The notes beneath the pieces are model-generated. The model worked only from the letters and a program-made list of their open reading frames with translations, did not search any database and was not told the origin of the DNA. Positions 63,512 to 64,000 of a stretch of DNA of 64,000 nt are shown piece by piece. This DNA comes from Parvularcula bermudensis HTCC2503 (GTDB lineage: Bacteria > Pseudomonadota > Alphaproteobacteria > Caulobacterales > Parvularculaceae): contig NC_014414.1 in NCBI RefSeq assembly GCF_000152825.2, positions 2,644,501 through 2,708,500 on the forward strand. Direction: 5' to 3'. The translations under genes and the position numbers were made by a program. The stretch's first letter is position 1. The number at the start of each line of letters is the position of its first letter.

Positions 63512-64000
63512 ATGGAAACGGTCACGCTCCTCAAATTACTCTCCGCCCTCATCGTTCTTGGCGGGCTCTTTTTTCTTGAGCGGCTCTTCCCGGTGGCCCC
63601 GCGCAGGGGCGGCGTCAAACGCATCGGAAAAAATATCGGGCTTGCCGGGATCAACGGTCTTCTATCGCCGCTGGTGATTGTGCCGATTGCGGCATTGGCC
63701 GCCGCCACCGCCCCGGCGTGGCGCCCGGCGGCGCTGGACGGTGGATGGGGCCTCGCCCTTGATCTTCTGCTCCTCGATTTATGGATCTATGTCTGGCACC
63801 GAGCCAGCCACGAAACCCCCTTCCTCTGGCGCTTTCATGAGGTCCACCATCTCGACGAGTTTCTCGATGTCAGCTCGGCGGTCCGGTTCCATTTCGGAGA
63901 GGTGATCCTCTCCGCTCTCGCCCGCGGGGCCGTGATTTTTCTCCTGGATATTCAGCTGATCTCGGTCTTGATATTTGACGCCTTGGTGCTGATTTTCGCC
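63512..64000 (+). CDS. sterol desaturase / fatty acid hydroxylase family protein, partial
   Basis: The first 163 codons of a membrane di-iron hydroxylase, cut by the window edge. Helices occupy about residues 7-27 and 46-66. The His clusters are HRASH (96-100) and HEVHH (109-113), the first two of the family's four His boxes; VRFHFGE (125-131) begins the next. Such enzymes hydroxylate or desaturate lipid chains, carotenoids or sterols. It starts 2 bases after the dehydrogenase stop, so the two are cotranscribed. The substrate is unknown. Confidence 0.88.
   Translation, partial: METVTLLKLLSALIVLGGLFFLERLFPVAPRRGGVKRIGKNIGLAGINGLLSPLVIVPIAALAAATAPAWRPAALDGGWGLALDLLLLDLWIYVWHRASHETPFLWRFHEVHHLDEFLDVSSAVRFHFGEVILSALARGAVIFLLDIQLISVLIFDALVLIFA

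Overview
The window is GC-rich, densely packed chromosomal DNA from an alphaproteobacterium. Several features point there: a FYDLN-acid (TIGR02300-like) protein, a DUF1285 / CoA-Nudix / tRNA nucleotidyltransferase operon, a MoxR-DUF58-BatA/DUF4159 gene train, a primase whose zinc-ligand positions are not Cys/His, an RF2 with the SPY recognition triplet, and a lipid A block of DUF374 - waaA - lpxK - acyltransferase. The gene set suggests a free-living Gram-negative of the Caulobacterales/Parvularculales/Rhodobacterales type, but I cannot fix the genus by reading alone. No rRNA, tRNA, CRISPR array, insertion sequence or prophage was seen; this looks like core chromosome.

Layout. 1-5.0 kb (minus): aroA, a CPA2 K+/H+ antiporter, a membrane metallophosphoesterase and a LolC/E-type permease cut by the window edge. 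5.1-9.6 kb: the FYDLN protein (plus), then an intergenic mosaic of hairpins with a terminator, then prfB (minus, read through a programmed +1 frameshift) and a class A penicillin-binding protein. 9.9-12.7 kb (plus): a small conserved protein, an AsmA-like protein and csaA. 12.9-19.1 kb (minus): an acyl-CoA ligase, the DUF1285-Nudix-nucleotidyltransferase operon and sppA. 19.3-27.8 kb (plus): a MoxR ATPase, DUF58, two large membrane proteins, an unknown protein, a small lipoprotein and xerC. 27.9-29.7 kb (minus): farnesyl diphosphate synthase translationally coupled to a CDF metal exporter. 29.8-38.4 kb (plus): tamA-tamB, then an exosortase and its asparagine-synthase-like amidotransferase. 38.4-43.7 kb: carA (minus), yqeY (plus), an unknown membrane protein and an ammonium transporter (both minus). 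44.0-48.8 kb (plus): dnaG-rpoD, an unknown protein and a small membrane protein. 48.8-52.2 kb (minus): an msbA-like ABC exporter, a DMT transporter and an amidase. 52.3-56.3 kb (plus): the lipid A cluster. 56.3-58.5 kb (minus): a TVP38/TMEM64 protein and a mercuric-reductase-like flavoprotein. 58.8-61.8 kb (plus): rpmH-rnpA-yidC-engB, without yidD. 62.1-64 kb (plus): an FAD-linked dehydrogenase and a truncated fatty-acid hydroxylase/sterol desaturase-family gene.

Themes. Much of the window builds or maintains the envelope: peptidoglycan (PBP1a, amidase), lipid A/Kdo synthesis and flipping, lipoprotein release, TamAB, AsmA, YidC, SppA and the exosortase. Translational coupling is pervasive: ATGA, GTGA, TAATG or TGATG overlaps join at least ten gene pairs. 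The least explained parts are the orphan exosortase/amidotransferase pair, the unknown membrane protein at 40.3-42.2 kb, the unknown genes at 26.0 and 47.9 kb, and the hairpin-rich intergenic element near 5.7 kb.
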